NCBI RefSeq assembly: GCF_001753165.1 | Contig: NZ_CP017448.1 | Coordinates: 1,320,462-1,384,461, forward strand | Length of the DNA: 64,000 bases | Direction: 5' to 3' | Source of the DNA: Acidihalobacter aeolianus | Lineage (GTDB): Bacteria > Pseudomonadota > Gammaproteobacteria > DSM-5130 > Acidihalobacteraceae | Notes under the pieces: generated by a model | The model's input: the letters and a program-made list of their open reading frames with translations, nothing else | Databases searched by the model: none | Told to the model about the DNA's origin: nothing | Translations under genes and position numbers: made by a program | Shown here: positions 25,910 to 35,597 of the stretch, piece by piece | How positions within the stretch are numbered: position 1 is the first letter of the stretch | How the letters are laid out: the number at the start of each line of letters is the position of its first letter

Positions 25910-27103
25910 CTAAAGGGATTCGATCAAGTGTCGGATGCGCTGCGCACCCTCAATGCATTCGTCGAGGGGGGCGACCAGGGCGATGCGTATGCGGTTCTCG
26001 CCAGGATCACCCTGCAGTTGTGGACGGGAAAGATAACGGCCTGGCAGCACGGCCACGTTTTCGCGCGCATACAGCAGGTGGGCGAATTCGGTATCGTCTA
26101 TCGGCGTGCGGGGCCATAGATAGAATCCGCCGTCCGGGCGGATAACGTCCATGACCGGGCTCAGGATTTCCAGCACGCGGTCGAATTTCTCCCGATACAG
26201 GGCGCGATTCTCGCGCACGTGCGCCTCGTCCTGCCAGGCCTTCGCGCTGGCGGCCTGTGTGGGCGGTGGCATCGCGCCGCCCTGGTAGGTGCGGTACTGA
26301 AGAAAACGCCTGAGGATATCCGCATCGCCAGCGACGAATCCCGAGCGCAGGCCAGGGGCGTTGGATCGCTTTGAAAGGCTGTGAAAAACTACGCAGCGCT
26401 TGAATTCGATGTTGCCGGCGCGGATGCATGCGCCGAGCAGGCCGGGCGGAGGCTCTGCCTCGTTGGGGTAGATTTCGCTATAGCATTCGTCGGACGCGAG
26501 CACGAAATCGTAGCGTTCGGCCAATTCGAGCAGTCGGATGAGATCGCTTTCCGGCATCACTGCGCCGGTCGGGTTGCCGGGGCTGCACAAATAAAGGAGT
26601 TGGCAGCGCTGCCAGTCCTCTTCGGGCACGCGGTCGATATCAGGCAGGAAGCCGTTCTCTGCTACACAGGGCATAAAGTAAGGCTGCGCGCCGGCAAGCA
26701 GGGCCGCTCCCTCGTAGATCTGGTAGAAGGGGTTGGGCATGAAAACCTGTGCCGGCCTGCTGCGGTCGATCACTGCCTGGGCGAAGGCAAATAGCGCTTC
26801 CCGAGTCCCGTTTACCGGCAATATGTGATGTGCCGGGTCGAGGGACATGGCTGGTAGGTCGAAACGCCATGCCAGCCAACTCGCGATGGAAGTGCGCAGT
26901 TCGGCACTTCCCTGGGTGGTCGGGTAGGTCGCCAGCGTATGTAAATGTTCCAGCATCGATTCGCGAATGAAACCGGGTGTCGGATGCTTGGGTTCGCCGA
27001 TGGAAAACGCGATGGGCGATCGGTCGCCGGGGTGAGTGCCCGCGAACAGGCCCGCGAGTTTCTGGAAAGGGTAAGGGTGCAGGCGGTCGAGTTCAGGATT
27101 CAT
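25910..27103 (-). CDS. dapC: Succinyldiaminopimelate aminotransferase
   Basis: Class I PLP aminotransferase converting N-succinyl-2-amino-6-ketopimelate to N-succinyl-LL-diaminopimelate. It has 397 residues beginning MNPELDRLHPYPFQKLAGLF, the typical DapC N-terminus. The PLP lysine lies in VVFHSLSKRSNAPGLRSG (about residues 229-246), and DECYSEIY is the cofactor-contact motif. The start at 27103 is chosen from family length, although the open frame extends further. It sits between glnD and dapD, the usual gammaproteobacterial order. Confidence 0.96.
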   Translation of the reverse strand: MNPELDRLHPYPFQKLAGLFAGTHPGDRSPIAFSIGEPKHPTPGFIRESMLEHLHTLATYPTTQGSAELRTSIASWLAWRFDLPAMSLDPAHHILPVNGTREALFAFAQAVIDRSRPAQVFMPNPFYQIYEGAALLAGAQPYFMPCVAENGFLPDIDRVPEEDWQRCQLLYLCSPGNPTGAVMPESDLIRLLELAERYDFVLASDECYSEIYPNEAEPPPGLLGACIRAGNIEFKRCVVFHSLSKRSNAPGLRSGFVAGDADILRRFLQYRTYQGGAMPPPTQAASAKAWQDEAHVRENRALYREKFDRVLEILSPVMDVIRPDGGFYLWPRTPIDDTEFAHLLYARENVAVLPGRYLSRPQLQGDPGENRIRIALVAPLDECIEGAQRIRHLIESL

Positions 27104-27152
27104 CGGCCTAAATATTCCAAATTCAGGTTTTGACGCGGTTTCTGGCGCAAGC

Positions 27153-29885
27153 CTATAGGGCTGACGTCTTGGGAGCGTGGTGATCGAGCGCATGCAGGGC
27201 GTCGATCATGGCGGTGCGGATGGATTCCTGCGCTGCGGGATCGTCGATCGGGTCTCCGTCCATTGTGGTTACGTAGAACACGTCGCTGGCCTGCTCGCCA
27301 ATCGTGGAAATTTTCGCATTATGGATGCGTACGCCATGATCCGCCATAGCTTGACTGACCGCCGACAGCAGCCCGGGGCGGTCGTTCGTGTCGATACCGA
27401 GTGCGGTCCAGTGCCGTGGCGCATCGTGACTGAATGAGATTCGTGGCGGTATGTCGAAATGCTTCAATCGCCGCGGCATGCGGCGTCGGACCTGTTCCGG
27501 TGGACGGTTGAGCTGAGTCAGCGTGGTGCGCAGGCGGTGGACGATTTCCTGTGCCCGGAAACCGTCATCGACGGTTGTCCCATCCCCTTCCAGGACCATG
27601 AAACTGTCCAGCACCCATCCATGGCGGGCAGTGGTAATGCGCGCATCGACGATGTCGAGGCCTAGACCGTCGAGTGCGCTTGTGATGTGGGCAAACAGGT
27701 GGGTGGTGTTGTGCGCATAGATGAAGATCTCGCTGCCGCCGCGCTCGGTGGTGCGCCGGATGCGGATCACGGGGCGTTCTTCATTTTCCAGGATAGCGGC
27801 AGTGTGCCAGGCGACCTCGTCGGCCGAGTGGCGCAGGAAATAATCGTCGCTGAGATCGCCCCATAGTTTTTGTGCGGTCTCGGCGGAAAAATCGAGACGC
27901 AACAGGCGGGAGAGGGATTCCTGCTGGACGGCGGTGATGATGGCCGTGTGGTCGCGGGAGGTATCCAGGCCGCGTGCGAGTTCGTGTGTGGTCGCTGCGT
28001 AAAGGTCCGCAAGCAGAGTTTCACGCCAGGCGTTCCACAGCTCCGGGTTGGTGGCCCGGATGTCCGCGATGGTCAGTAGATAGAGGCTGTCCAGATGAAG
28101 CTGCGTGCCGACCAGTTGTGCAAACTCGTGGACGATTTCGGGATCGCTGATGTCCTTGCGCTGAGCGGTCATCGACATCAGCAAATGGTTGCGCACCAGC
28201 CAGCTCACCAGTTCGCCGTCCGTGTCCGAAAGGCCGTGTAGCTTGCAGAAGTCCTCAGCTTCGACGGAACCGATATGCGAGTGGTCTCCACCGCGACCCT
28301 TGCCGATGTCATGAAACAGAGCACCCAGATAGAGGAGCTCGGGTTTCGGTTGTGCGTTGAAAATCTCGTGATATCGCGGTGAGTCTCCGGCCACCTGTGC
28401 CAAGCTGAAGCGGCGCACGTTACGTAGAACCATCAGCGTATGTTCGTCTACGGTGTAGACGTGGAACAGGTCGTACTGCATGCGCCCGACAATACTGCCG
28501 AAGGCAGGCAGGTAGGCGGCAAGGATTCCGTAACGGTTCATCCGGCGCAGCTGCTGTGTCACACCGCGCGGTTCGCGCAGGATTTGCATGAACAGGTTGC
28601 GACAGATCGGGTCGTGCCGGAAGGCATCGTCGATTAGGTGGCGGTGTTGACGGATCAGTCGGATGGTGGCCGCACGCACGCCTTCGATTTGCGGATGCTG
28701 TGCGCACAACAGGAAGATTTCCAGTAGGGCTGGCGGGTATTCGCGGAACACGGCGTCGTGCCGTACTTCGACGAAGTTCAGGCGTACTTGGAAGCGGTCG
28801 TTGATCGGCTCGGGAACGCAGGTGTCGTCGGCGTGCAGGATGCATTCGCGATAGTGCTGCAGCAGCATTTCGTTCAGCCGCTCCAGATTCATTACCACAC
28901 GGTAATAGCCCTGCATGAATTGCTCGACCGCGAGGTTGTTGTCTTCGTCGCTGAAATGACAGATGCGGGCGAGGGCCACCTGCTGGTCGAACAGCAGACG
29001 CTCTTCGGCGCGACCGGTAAGCGTGTGCAGGGCGAAACGGATGCGCCATAGATAGGACTGGCCGGCCTTCAGTTCGCGGTATTCGTCCTCGGTCAGAAAA
29101 CCGTGACGCACGAGGTCGCTCATGCGCCGCGCGCCGAGGTGGCGTTTGCTGACCCAGCCGATCATCTGGATGTCACGCAGGCCGCCCGGGCCGTCCTTGA
29201 CGTTGGGCTCCAGACGGTAAGCAGTGTCGCCGAATTTTTGATGTCTGCGTGACTGCTCGGTCAGCTTGGCGGCGAAGAACTCGCGGCTCGGCCAGATGCG
29301 GTCCGGGCCGATCGCTTCCATCAGGGTAGAGAAGAGCGCATCGCTACCGTCGAGCCGCCGCGCTTCCATCAGGTTGGTCACCACGGTGATATCGCGTGTA
29401 GCCTCACTGATACATTCATCGAGGGTGCGTACGCTATGCCCTACGTGCAGGCCGCTGTCCCACAATCGCCTTAGAAATTCAGCGATGCTGCCTTGCTGAT
29501 TCTCCGTTGCAGCGTCGGGTGTCAGTAAAAGCAAATCGACGTCAGACGCAGGAAGCAGCTCGCCGCGACCGTAACCGCCTACCGCGAACAGTCCGATTTC
29601 GGACTGTTCCATGAGCCCGGTGTCGGCCCAGATGTGACGTAACAGGCGGTCGACAAAGGCCGCACGGCCGTGCACCAGATCATCAGCCGGCACGTCATCC
29701 GCGAATGCGCGCTCGAGCGCGTGCGATACGGATTGGATCAGGTCCCGGTAATGACCAGCCTGCATGGCTGGGCTGGGCAATCCCGCAATGGATTGGTCAA
29801 GATCGAGATAAGGATTGAGGGACTCAGGCCAGGCGATCAGCGAGGGTGCCGCACCCCGTCCGGCATCAGGCGGCGCCAAGGGCAT
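27153..29885 (-). CDS. glnD: Bifunctional PII uridylyltransferase/uridylyl-removing enzyme
   Basis: Senses glutamine and modifies or demodifies PII signalling proteins to control nitrogen assimilation. It has 910 residues, with a nucleotidyltransferase domain (GGYGRGELLPASDVDLLLL, about 103-121), a helical linker, an HD hydrolase domain (GALFHDIGKGRGGDHSHIG, about 514-532), and two C-terminal ACT domains (from about 720 and about 830). All domains are intact. The start at 29885 overlaps the end of map by 20 bp. Its position between map and dapC is conserved in gammaproteobacteria. Confidence 0.97.
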   Translation of the reverse strand: MPLAPPDAGRGAAPSLIAWPESLNPYLDLDQSIAGLPSPAMQAGHYRDLIQSVSHALERAFADDVPADDLVHGRAAFVDRLLRHIWADTGLMEQSEIGLFAVGGYGRGELLPASDVDLLLLTPDAATENQQGSIAEFLRRLWDSGLHVGHSVRTLDECISEATRDITVVTNLMEARRLDGSDALFSTLMEAIGPDRIWPSREFFAAKLTEQSRRHQKFGDTAYRLEPNVKDGPGGLRDIQMIGWVSKRHLGARRMSDLVRHGFLTEDEYRELKAGQSYLWRIRFALHTLTGRAEERLLFDQQVALARICHFSDEDNNLAVEQFMQGYYRVVMNLERLNEMLLQHYRECILHADDTCVPEPINDRFQVRLNFVEVRHDAVFREYPPALLEIFLLCAQHPQIEGVRAATIRLIRQHRHLIDDAFRHDPICRNLFMQILREPRGVTQQLRRMNRYGILAAYLPAFGSIVGRMQYDLFHVYTVDEHTLMVLRNVRRFSLAQVAGDSPRYHEIFNAQPKPELLYLGALFHDIGKGRGGDHSHIGSVEAEDFCKLHGLSDTDGELVSWLVRNHLLMSMTAQRKDISDPEIVHEFAQLVGTQLHLDSLYLLTIADIRATNPELWNAWRETLLADLYAATTHELARGLDTSRDHTAIITAVQQESLSRLLRLDFSAETAQKLWGDLSDDYFLRHSADEVAWHTAAILENEERPVIRIRRTTERGGSEIFIYAHNTTHLFAHITSALDGLGLDIVDARITTARHGWVLDSFMVLEGDGTTVDDGFRAQEIVHRLRTTLTQLNRPPEQVRRRMPRRLKHFDIPPRISFSHDAPRHWTALGIDTNDRPGLLSAVSQAMADHGVRIHNAKISTIGEQASDVFYVTTMDGDPIDDPAAQESIRTAMIDALHALDHHAPKTSAL

Positions 29886-30654
29886 TCGCCTTTTGTTCTT
29901 CCCGACGCAGGGTCAGCACCTCGTGCCCGTCTTCGGTAACCAGGATAGTGTGCTCCCATTGCGCGGAAAGGCTGTGATCGCGCGTGACCACGGTCCAGTC
30001 ATCGGCCAGTACCTTCACATCGGCGCGGCCCGCGTTGACCATGGGTTCGATGGTGAAGGTCATGCCGGGCTTGAGTACCAGTCCGGTACCCGGCGTACCG
30101 TAGTGGAGCACCTGCGGGTCTTCATGAAAGCCGCGGCCGATGCCGTGCCCACAGTACTCTCGAACCACCGTCGCATGTCGCGATTCTACGTGTCTCTGAA
30201 TAGCTGCGCCGATGTCGCCCAGGCTTGCCCCGGGGCGGACGAGATCGATACCTATCCACAGGGCATCGTGGGCGATCTCGCAGACACGGCGGCCGGCCAC
30301 GGTAGGTTTGCCTACGCAGAACATCTTGCTGGTATCGCCGTGGAAGCCGTCCTTGATCACGGTGATGTCGATGTTCACGATATCGCCCTGTTTCAGGCGG
30401 CGGTCGCCCGGGATGCCATGGCAGACCTGATGGTTGACCGAGGTGCAGATGGACTTCGGGAAGCCGTGGTAATTCAGCGGCGCTGGGATTGCCTGCTGTT
30501 CGTCGACGATGTAGTCGTGGCAGATCCGGTCGAGCTCGTCGGTGGTTACGCCGGGTTTGACATAAGGTTCGATCATCTCGAGCACCTCGGCGGCCAGGCG
30601 GCCGGCGACGCGCATCTTCTCGATTTCTTCAGGGGTCTTGATCGTGACGCTCAT
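29866..30654 (-). CDS. map: Methionine aminopeptidase type I
   Basis: Removes initiator methionine from nascent proteins. It has 262 residues with the type I metal ligands in NIDITVIKDGFHGDTSKMF (Asp pair), EYCGHGIGRGFHEDP (His) and FTIEPMVN (Glu). I place the start at 30654 (MSVTIKTPEEIEKMR), the usual N-terminus. The open frame extends to 30741, but that extension would include the rpsB promoter region. It is divergent from rpsB, the classic map/rpsB arrangement, and glnD follows with a 20-bp overlap. Confidence 0.97.
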   Translation of the reverse strand: MSVTIKTPEEIEKMRVAGRLAAEVLEMIEPYVKPGVTTDELDRICHDYIVDEQQAIPAPLNYHGFPKSICTSVNHQVCHGIPGDRRLKQGDIVNIDITVIKDGFHGDTSKMFCVGKPTVAGRRVCEIAHDALWIGIDLVRPGASLGDIGAAIQRHVESRHATVVREYCGHGIGRGFHEDPQVLHYGTPGTGLVLKPGMTFTIEPMVNAGRADVKVLADDWTVVTRDHSLSAQWEHTILVTEDGHEVLTLRREEQKANALGAA

Positions 30655-30693
30655 GGGCACTCGCGGGTAGAGCTCCGGCGCCGAATGCCAGAG

Positions 30694-30722
30694 TTGGTTG
30701 GTCAGGTCCTTTATGGTATAAA
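30694..30722 (+). promoter_or_regulatory. Probable rpsB-tsf promoter
   Basis: TTGGTT (30694-30699), a 17-bp spacer and TATAAA (30717-30722) form a good sigma-70 promoter reading toward rpsB. It leaves a leader of roughly 180 bases before the rpsB start, in line with the long regulatory rpsB leaders of gammaproteobacteria. I could not verify a specific S2-binding fold by eye. Confidence 0.6.
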
Positions 30723-30907
30723 GCGCCGGCGCGTCGCGCAAACCCGCAAAGCTTGGGGTTGTGCGCGCGACTCAAGTCGATGCCTTTGCTGGCATCCGTA
30801 ACGACACACATGCGCCGTCACGGCTCGCTGGGTGCCCAATCCGTTGAAGCGGAAGGGTTGCGGGTCGGGGCGTATGGAGGTCCAACCCGAAACTGGAGAA
30901 CAACCCC

Positions 30908-31663
30908 ATGGCACACATTACCATGCGCCAGATGCTCGAAGCTGGCGTGCATTTCGGCCACCAAGCCCGTTACTGGAACCCCAAGATGGCACCCTACATC
31001 TTCGGGGAACGTAACCGCATACATATTATTAACCTGGAACACACGCTGCCTCTGTTCAACGAGGCCATGAATTTCCTCGGCAAGCTGGCGTCCAAGGGCG
31101 GCAAGGTGCTGTTCGTCGGCACCAAGCGTTCGGCGCGTGACACGATCCGCGAAGAGGCCGAGCGCGCGAGCATGCCCTACGTCAACCACCGTTGGCTCGG
31201 CGGTATGCTGACCAACTTCAAAACTGTGCGCCAATCCATCCAGCGTCTCAAGGACCTGGAAAGCATGGAGCGCGACGGCGGCTTCGATCGCCTGAGCAAG
31301 AAGGAAGCGCTGGGTCTGCGCCGCGAGATGGAGAAGCTGGAAAAGAGCCTGGGCGGCATCAAGGACATGGGCGGTCTGCCTGACGCGCTGTTCGTCATCG
31401 ACGTCGGCCACGAGCGGATTGCCGTGAACGAAGCCGCGAAACTGGGTATTCCCGTGGTTGCCGTGGTCGACACGAATAACCCGCTCGACAACATTGACTA
31501 CGTGATCCCCGGCAACGACGACGCCATGCGTGCCATCCAGCTTTACGTGACTGCGGCGGCGGATGCGATCAACGAAGGCCGTCTGGTCGCGCGCAACAGT
31601 GCCGCTGCGGCGAAGGACAAGACCGAAAGCGCCGAGCAGGCCGCAGACGCCGCCGCTTCCTGA
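30908..31663 (+). CDS. rpsB: 30S ribosomal protein S2
   Basis: Small-subunit ribosomal protein, 251 residues. The first segment, [20 protein letters not shown], and the later [20 protein letters not shown] and [19 protein letters not shown] are S2 signatures. The C-terminal tail from about residue 225 is Ala-rich, as common. The start follows a GGAG ribosome site. tsf follows after 40 bp. S2 usually represses this operon through the leader. Confidence 0.99.
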   Translation: MAHITMRQMLEAGVHFGHQARYWNPKMAPYIFGERNRIHIINLEHTLPLFNEAMNFLGKLASKGGKVLFVGTKRSARDTIREEAERASMPYVNHRWLGGMLTNFKTVRQSIQRLKDLESMERDGGFDRLSKKEALGLRREMEKLEKSLGGIKDMGGLPDALFVIDVGHERIAVNEAAKLGIPVVAVVDTNNPLDNIDYVIPGNDDAMRAIQLYVTAAADAINEGRLVARNSAAAAKDKTESAEQAADAAAS

Positions 31664-31703
31664 GCGCGGCGTTAACTATCAGAATTAAGGAGATATTGGA
31701 GAC

Positions 31704-32585
31704 ATGCAAATCACCGCAAGTCTGGTCAAGGAGCTCCGTGAGCGTACCGGGGCCGGCATGATGGAATGCAAGAAGGCCTTGACCGAAAGCAACGGCGACA
31801 TCGAGGCCGCCATTGAGGCCATGCGCAAATCCGGTGCTGCGAAAGCCGTGAAGAAGGCGGGCCGTATTGCGGCCGAAGGGCAGGTCGTAGCCGCCCAATC
31901 AGAGGGCGGACGCAGTGCCGTCCTGCTCGAGGTCAATTGCGAAACCGATTTCGTCGGCAAGGATGAGAACTTTACTGGCTTCGTGGCGGGTGCCGCGCAA
32001 TCCATTCTCGACAGCAATCCCGCTGATGTCGAAGCCCTGTCAGCCCTTGCGTCGCAGGGTGGCGGCACGATTGAGGAGCAGCGCCAGGCCTTGGTGTCGA
32101 AAGTCGGTGAGAACGTGCAGATCCGCCGCTTTGTGCGTTTCGAGGCAGAGGGGGACCGTCTGGGCACCTATGTGCACGGTACACGCATCGGCGTCGTGGT
32201 GGACATGACCGGTGGAGACGAAACGCTGGCGCGCGACATCTGCATGCATATTGCGGCCTCGCGCCCGGTGTGCGTGGATGTGAATGAGGTACCTCAGGAT
32301 CTGCTCGACAAGGAGCGCGAGATCTATGCGGCTCAGGCGGCCGAAAGCGGCAAGCCGGCCGAGATCGTTGCGAAGATGGTGGAAGGGCGGATCAAGAAGT
32401 ATCTGGGTGAAATCACGCTGCTGGGACAGCCTTTTGTGAAGCAGCCCGACGTGAGCGTGGCCAAGCTTCTGGCGGACGCCGGCGCCACGGTAAAGCGCTT
32501 CGTGCGCTATGAGGTTGGCGAGGGCATCGAGAAGCAGACGGAAAATTTCGCCGAAGAAGTGATGGCGCAGGTCAAGGGCGCCTGA
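31704..32585 (+). CDS. tsf: Elongation factor Ts
   Basis: Exchanges GDP for GTP on EF-Tu. Its 293 residues begin with the UBA-like domain ([20 protein letters not shown], residues 6-25). [15 protein letters not shown], the conserved core motif, is at about 75-89. The start follows AAGGAG. A strong terminator follows the gene, so rpsB-tsf can be expressed separately from pyrH-frr. Confidence 0.99.
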   Translation: MQITASLVKELRERTGAGMMECKKALTESNGDIEAAIEAMRKSGAAKAVKKAGRIAAEGQVVAAQSEGGRSAVLLEVNCETDFVGKDENFTGFVAGAAQSILDSNPADVEALSALASQGGGTIEEQRQALVSKVGENVQIRRFVRFEAEGDRLGTYVHGTRIGVVVDMTGGDETLARDICMHIAASRPVCVDVNEVPQDLLDKEREIYAAQAAESGKPAEIVAKMVEGRIKKYLGEITLLGQPFVKQPDVSVAKLLADAGATVKRFVRYEVGEGIEKQTENFAEEVMAQVKGA

Positions 32586-32600
32586 CCCTTTCCATCTGCC

Positions 32601-32638
32601 GCGCGGATTGGTTCTGTCAGAGCCGATCCGCGCGTTTT
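32601..32638 (+). terminator. Intrinsic terminator between tsf and pyrH
   Basis: A 15-bp stem with two G-T wobbles (32601-32615 with 32619-32633), a 3-base loop, and then GTTTT. It lies 15 bp after the tsf stop and 72 bp before pyrH. Confidence 0.82.
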
Positions 32639-32705
32639 GTATCCGAGCCCGGGAGTTCGTCGCCCGGGTTTCTTCTATATCAAACATAGGGAATGTCTCC
32701 GCCCC

Positions 32706-33434
32706 ATGAGTGAGCCCGCCAAACCTGCCTACCGACGCATTCTTCTGAAACTCAGCGGCGAGGCCCTGATGGGCGACCAGCCTTTCGGCATCGATCCCGA
32801 TATGATCCAGCGGGTCGCCAGCGAAGTGACGGAGCTGACGCGATTGGGCGTGCAGGTGGCGATGGTGATCGGCGGCGGCAACCTGTTCCGTGGGGCGGGC
32901 CTCGCGCAGGCGGGCATGGACCGCGTCACCGCCGACCAGATGGGTATGCTGGCGACCGTGATGAATGCACTTGCCATGCAGGATGCCCTGGAGCACCAGG
33001 GTGCCTACTGCCGGGTGATGTCGGCGATCAAGATCAACCAGGTCTGCGAGGACTACATCCGCCGCCGCGCCGTGCGGCATCTGGAAAAGGGGCGGGTGGT
33101 GGTGTTCGCCGCAGGTACGGGTAACCCCTATTTCACCACGGATTCCGCGGCCAGCCTGCGGGCAAGCGAAATCAATGCCGATCTGATGCTCAAGGCGACC
33201 AAGGTCGACGGCGTTTACGATTCGGACCCGATGCTGAACCCCGCGGCGCAGCGTTACGAAATGCTGACCTACGACGAGGCGCTGAATTCGCGTTTGGAGG
33301 TCATGGATCAGACCGCATTGGTGCTGTGTCGAGACAATTCGATTCCGCTCAGGGTTTTTGACGTGTACCAGCCCGGCAACCTCAAGCGTGTGGTGATGGG
33401 GGAAGCCGTCGGTACCCTAGTGAAGCGAGACTGA
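32706..33434 (+). CDS. pyrH: UMP kinase
   Basis: Phosphorylates UMP to UDP for nucleic acid, UDP-sugar and lipid A precursor synthesis. It has 242 residues of the amino acid kinase fold: [19 protein letters not shown] (about residues 13-31), [15 protein letters not shown] (about 55-69) and [20 protein letters not shown] (about 134-153). I chose the ATG at 32706 because it gives the normal length. The open frame upstream runs into the terminator. It is followed after 2 bp by frr. Confidence 0.98.
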   Translation: MSEPAKPAYRRILLKLSGEALMGDQPFGIDPDMIQRVASEVTELTRLGVQVAMVIGGGNLFRGAGLAQAGMDRVTADQMGMLATVMNALAMQDALEHQGAYCRVMSAIKINQVCEDYIRRRAVRHLEKGRVVVFAAGTGNPYFTTDSAASLRASEINADLMLKATKVDGVYDSDPMLNPAAQRYEMLTYDEALNSRLEVMDQTALVLCRDNSIPLRVFDVYQPGNLKRVVMGEAVGTLVKRD

Positions 33435-33436
33435 AC

Positions 33437-33994
33437 ATGATTGACGAAATCCAAGCCGATGCAAAATCCCGGATGCATAAAAGCATCGATTCACTCAAGC
33501 ACGAGTTCGCCAAAATCAGAACGGGGCGGGCGACGCCGAGCCTGCTGGAACATATCACCGTCGATTACTACGGCAACGCCACGCCGCTGAATCAGGTGGC
33601 GAAGGTCGCGATCGAGGATGCCCGGACCTTGAGCATCACGCCCTGGGAAAAAACGATGGTAGGGGCTATCGAGAAGGCGATCATGACCTCGGATCTCGGT
33701 TTGAATCCAGCTACCAGCGGGCTAGTCATACGCGTACCGATGCCGCCTCTGACCGAAGAGCGTCGACGCGACCTCGTGAAGGTGGTCAGGCAGGAGGCCG
33801 AAAATGGCCGCGTGGCCATCCGCAATATCCGGCGTGATGCCAACAACGACCTCAAGTCGCTGGTCAAGGACAAGGAAATATCAGAGGATGATGAACGGCG
33901 CGCCCAGGATTTGATCCAAAAGTTGACTGATCAAAGTATCGCCGATGTGGACGCGATGCTGGCGCAGAAGGAAAAGGAGCTGATGGAAATCTGA
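33437..33994 (+). CDS. frr: Ribosome recycling factor
   Basis: Splits post-termination ribosomes together with EF-G. The 185 residues match the universal length, with [15 protein letters not shown] (about residues 26-40) and the long three-helix bundle ending [20 protein letters not shown]. It starts 2 bp after the pyrH stop, so the two are co-transcribed, and uppS follows after 37 bp. Confidence 0.99.
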   Translation: MIDEIQADAKSRMHKSIDSLKHEFAKIRTGRATPSLLEHITVDYYGNATPLNQVAKVAIEDARTLSITPWEKTMVGAIEKAIMTSDLGLNPATSGLVIRVPMPPLTEERRRDLVKVVRQEAENGRVAIRNIRRDANNDLKSLVKDKEISEDDERRAQDLIQKLTDQSIADVDAMLAQKEKELMEI

Positions 33995-34031
33995 CCCCAC
34001 CGGATTTCCGGTCCGGTAACCTCTCGACTCC

Positions 34032-34766
34032 GTGCATACTGATCACATTAATCTCGTCTCGATTCCCCGGCACATTGCCATCGTTATGGATGGCAATGGA
34101 CGCTGGGCGAGGACCCGTCACCTCCCGCGTACCGAGGGGCATCGGCGCGGTGTCAAGTCTGCGCGTGAAGTGATTGCTGCTTGTGCCGAACGAGGCGTCG
34201 AGGTGTTGACGCTGTTCGCCTTCAGCAGCGAGAACTGGCGTCGGCCGAAAAGCGAGGTCAATGCATTGATGGAGTTGTTCGTGGCGGCATTGCGCCGGGA
34301 GGTCGGAACGCTGGTCGAGAAAGGGATACGACTGCGTTTTATCGGCGATCGAGCTGCTTTTACGGATAGACTCCAGGAGGCGATGTTGGATGCGGAGGCG
34401 CGCACTCGCGGCAATGATCGGATGACCCTCCTCATCGCGGCAAACTATGGTGGTCGTTGGGATATCGCTCAAGCGGCAGCACATCTGGCGGGTAATGAGC
34501 CCGTGCCCGCCGAATGCGGCGAATCGGTGCTCGCTTCCGGTTTGGCCACGGCAGGTCTGCCCGATCCCGATCTCTTTATCCGTACGGGTGGTGAACACCG
34601 CCTAAGCAATTTTCTGCTATGGCAGCTGGCTTATACCGAACTCTATTTCACCGATGTTCTGTGGCCCGATTTCGGTGCGGCGGAACTGGACTCTGCTTTT
34701 GCTGACTACGGACGTCGCCAGAGACGCTTTGGCCGCACAGGCGAACAGGTGGAATCCAGTGTTTAA
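34032..34766 (+). CDS. uppS: Undecaprenyl diphosphate synthase
   Basis: Cis-prenyltransferase that makes the C55 lipid carrier precursor for peptidoglycan and O-antigen. It has 244 residues with HIAIVMDGNGRWA (residues 14-26, catalytic Asp) and LTLFAFSSENWRRP (about 68-81). The C-terminal PDLFIRTGGEHRLSNFLLWQ closes the active site. It uses a GTG start. Its end overlaps cdsA by 8 bp. Confidence 0.98.
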   Translation: MHTDHINLVSIPRHIAIVMDGNGRWARTRHLPRTEGHRRGVKSAREVIAACAERGVEVLTLFAFSSENWRRPKSEVNALMELFVAALRREVGTLVEKGIRLRFIGDRAAFTDRLQEAMLDAEARTRGNDRMTLLIAANYGGRWDIAQAAAHLAGNEPVPAECGESVLASGLATAGLPDPDLFIRTGGEHRLSNFLLWQLAYTELYFTDVLWPDFGAAELDSAFADYGRRQRRFGRTGEQVESSV

Positions 34767-35589
34767 ACAACGTCTGATCACTGGGCTGCTGTTGGGCGGT
34801 GCGACCCTGGCTGGTATTTTCATCCTGCCTAATGCTGCTTTTGGGCTGCTGGTTTTGTTGACATTCCTGATCGGCGCCGATGAATGGGTGCGCCTGACGG
34901 GCGGGGATTCGCCTGTGCTCAGAGCCGGCTTTCTGGCCGGGGTCACGCTGACGGCTGGATTGGCCTGGTGGGTCGCCAGCGACGGCGATTTGCGTATCCC
35001 GCTCGTTATTGGGTTGCTGTGGTGGGTGTTGGCTTCCTGTCTGATCCTGTTTTATCGCCCTGGAGGGCGTACCTGGGAAGGAGACGGTACGCGACTGGCC
35101 TTGCGCGCAGCCCTGTTGCCGGCACTGGTACCCGCATGGCTCGCTATAGTGTGGCTCCAAAGGTATGATTCTGGGCTGCTCGTGTTCCTGATCGTGTTGG
35201 CGGCTGTGGGCGACAGCGCCGCATATCTTGCGGGCAAAAGATTTGGGCGGCATCGCATGGCGCCCCGTTTGAGCCCCGGCAAAACCTGGGAAGGTCTGAT
35301 GGGAGAAGTACTCGTTTCGTTGCTCTTGGCCGCCGCCGGTGCTTGGTATTTCGTGGCTGGTGATGTCTGGCTGCGTCTGAGCTTCGTCGGTTTGTGCATG
35401 CTGACCATCTTTGCTTCCGTGGTCGGGGATCTGTTTGAAAGCCTGCTCAAGCGCCTGGCCGGCGCTAAGGACAGTGGCAGCTTGCTGCCTGGGCACGGTG
35501 GCGTGCTCGACCGCTTCGATAGCCATCTGGCTGCGGCGCCGGTTTTTCTGATGGGCTGGATTTGGTGGTTACGCGGGGGCGGTTTGTGA
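34759..35589 (+). CDS. cdsA: Phosphatidate cytidylyltransferase
   Basis: Makes CDP-diacylglycerol from phosphatidic acid and CTP, the branch point of phospholipid synthesis. It is a 276-residue polytopic protein. The C-terminal signature [19 protein letters not shown] is intact at about residues 236-254. I take the GTG at 34759, preceded by AGGTGG, as start. It gives [14 protein letters not shown], the usual N-terminus, and overlaps uppS by 8 bp. Confidence 0.97.
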   Translation: MFKQRLITGLLLGGATLAGIFILPNAAFGLLVLLTFLIGADEWVRLTGGDSPVLRAGFLAGVTLTAGLAWWVASDGDLRIPLVIGLLWWVLASCLILFYRPGGRTWEGDGTRLALRAALLPALVPAWLAIVWLQRYDSGLLVFLIVLAAVGDSAAYLAGKRFGRHRMAPRLSPGKTWEGLMGEVLVSLLLAAAGAWYFVAGDVWLRLSFVGLCMLTIFASVVGDLFESLLKRLAGAKDSGSLLPGHGGVLDRFDSHLAAAPVFLMGWIWWLRGGGL

Positions 35590-35597
35590 CCCCATCC

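Noticed and set aside
30655-30741. 29-residue N-terminal extension of methionine aminopeptidase
   Set aside because: The family N-terminus begins at MSVTIKTPEEIEKMR. The extension overlaps the probable rpsB promoter and has no ribosome site.
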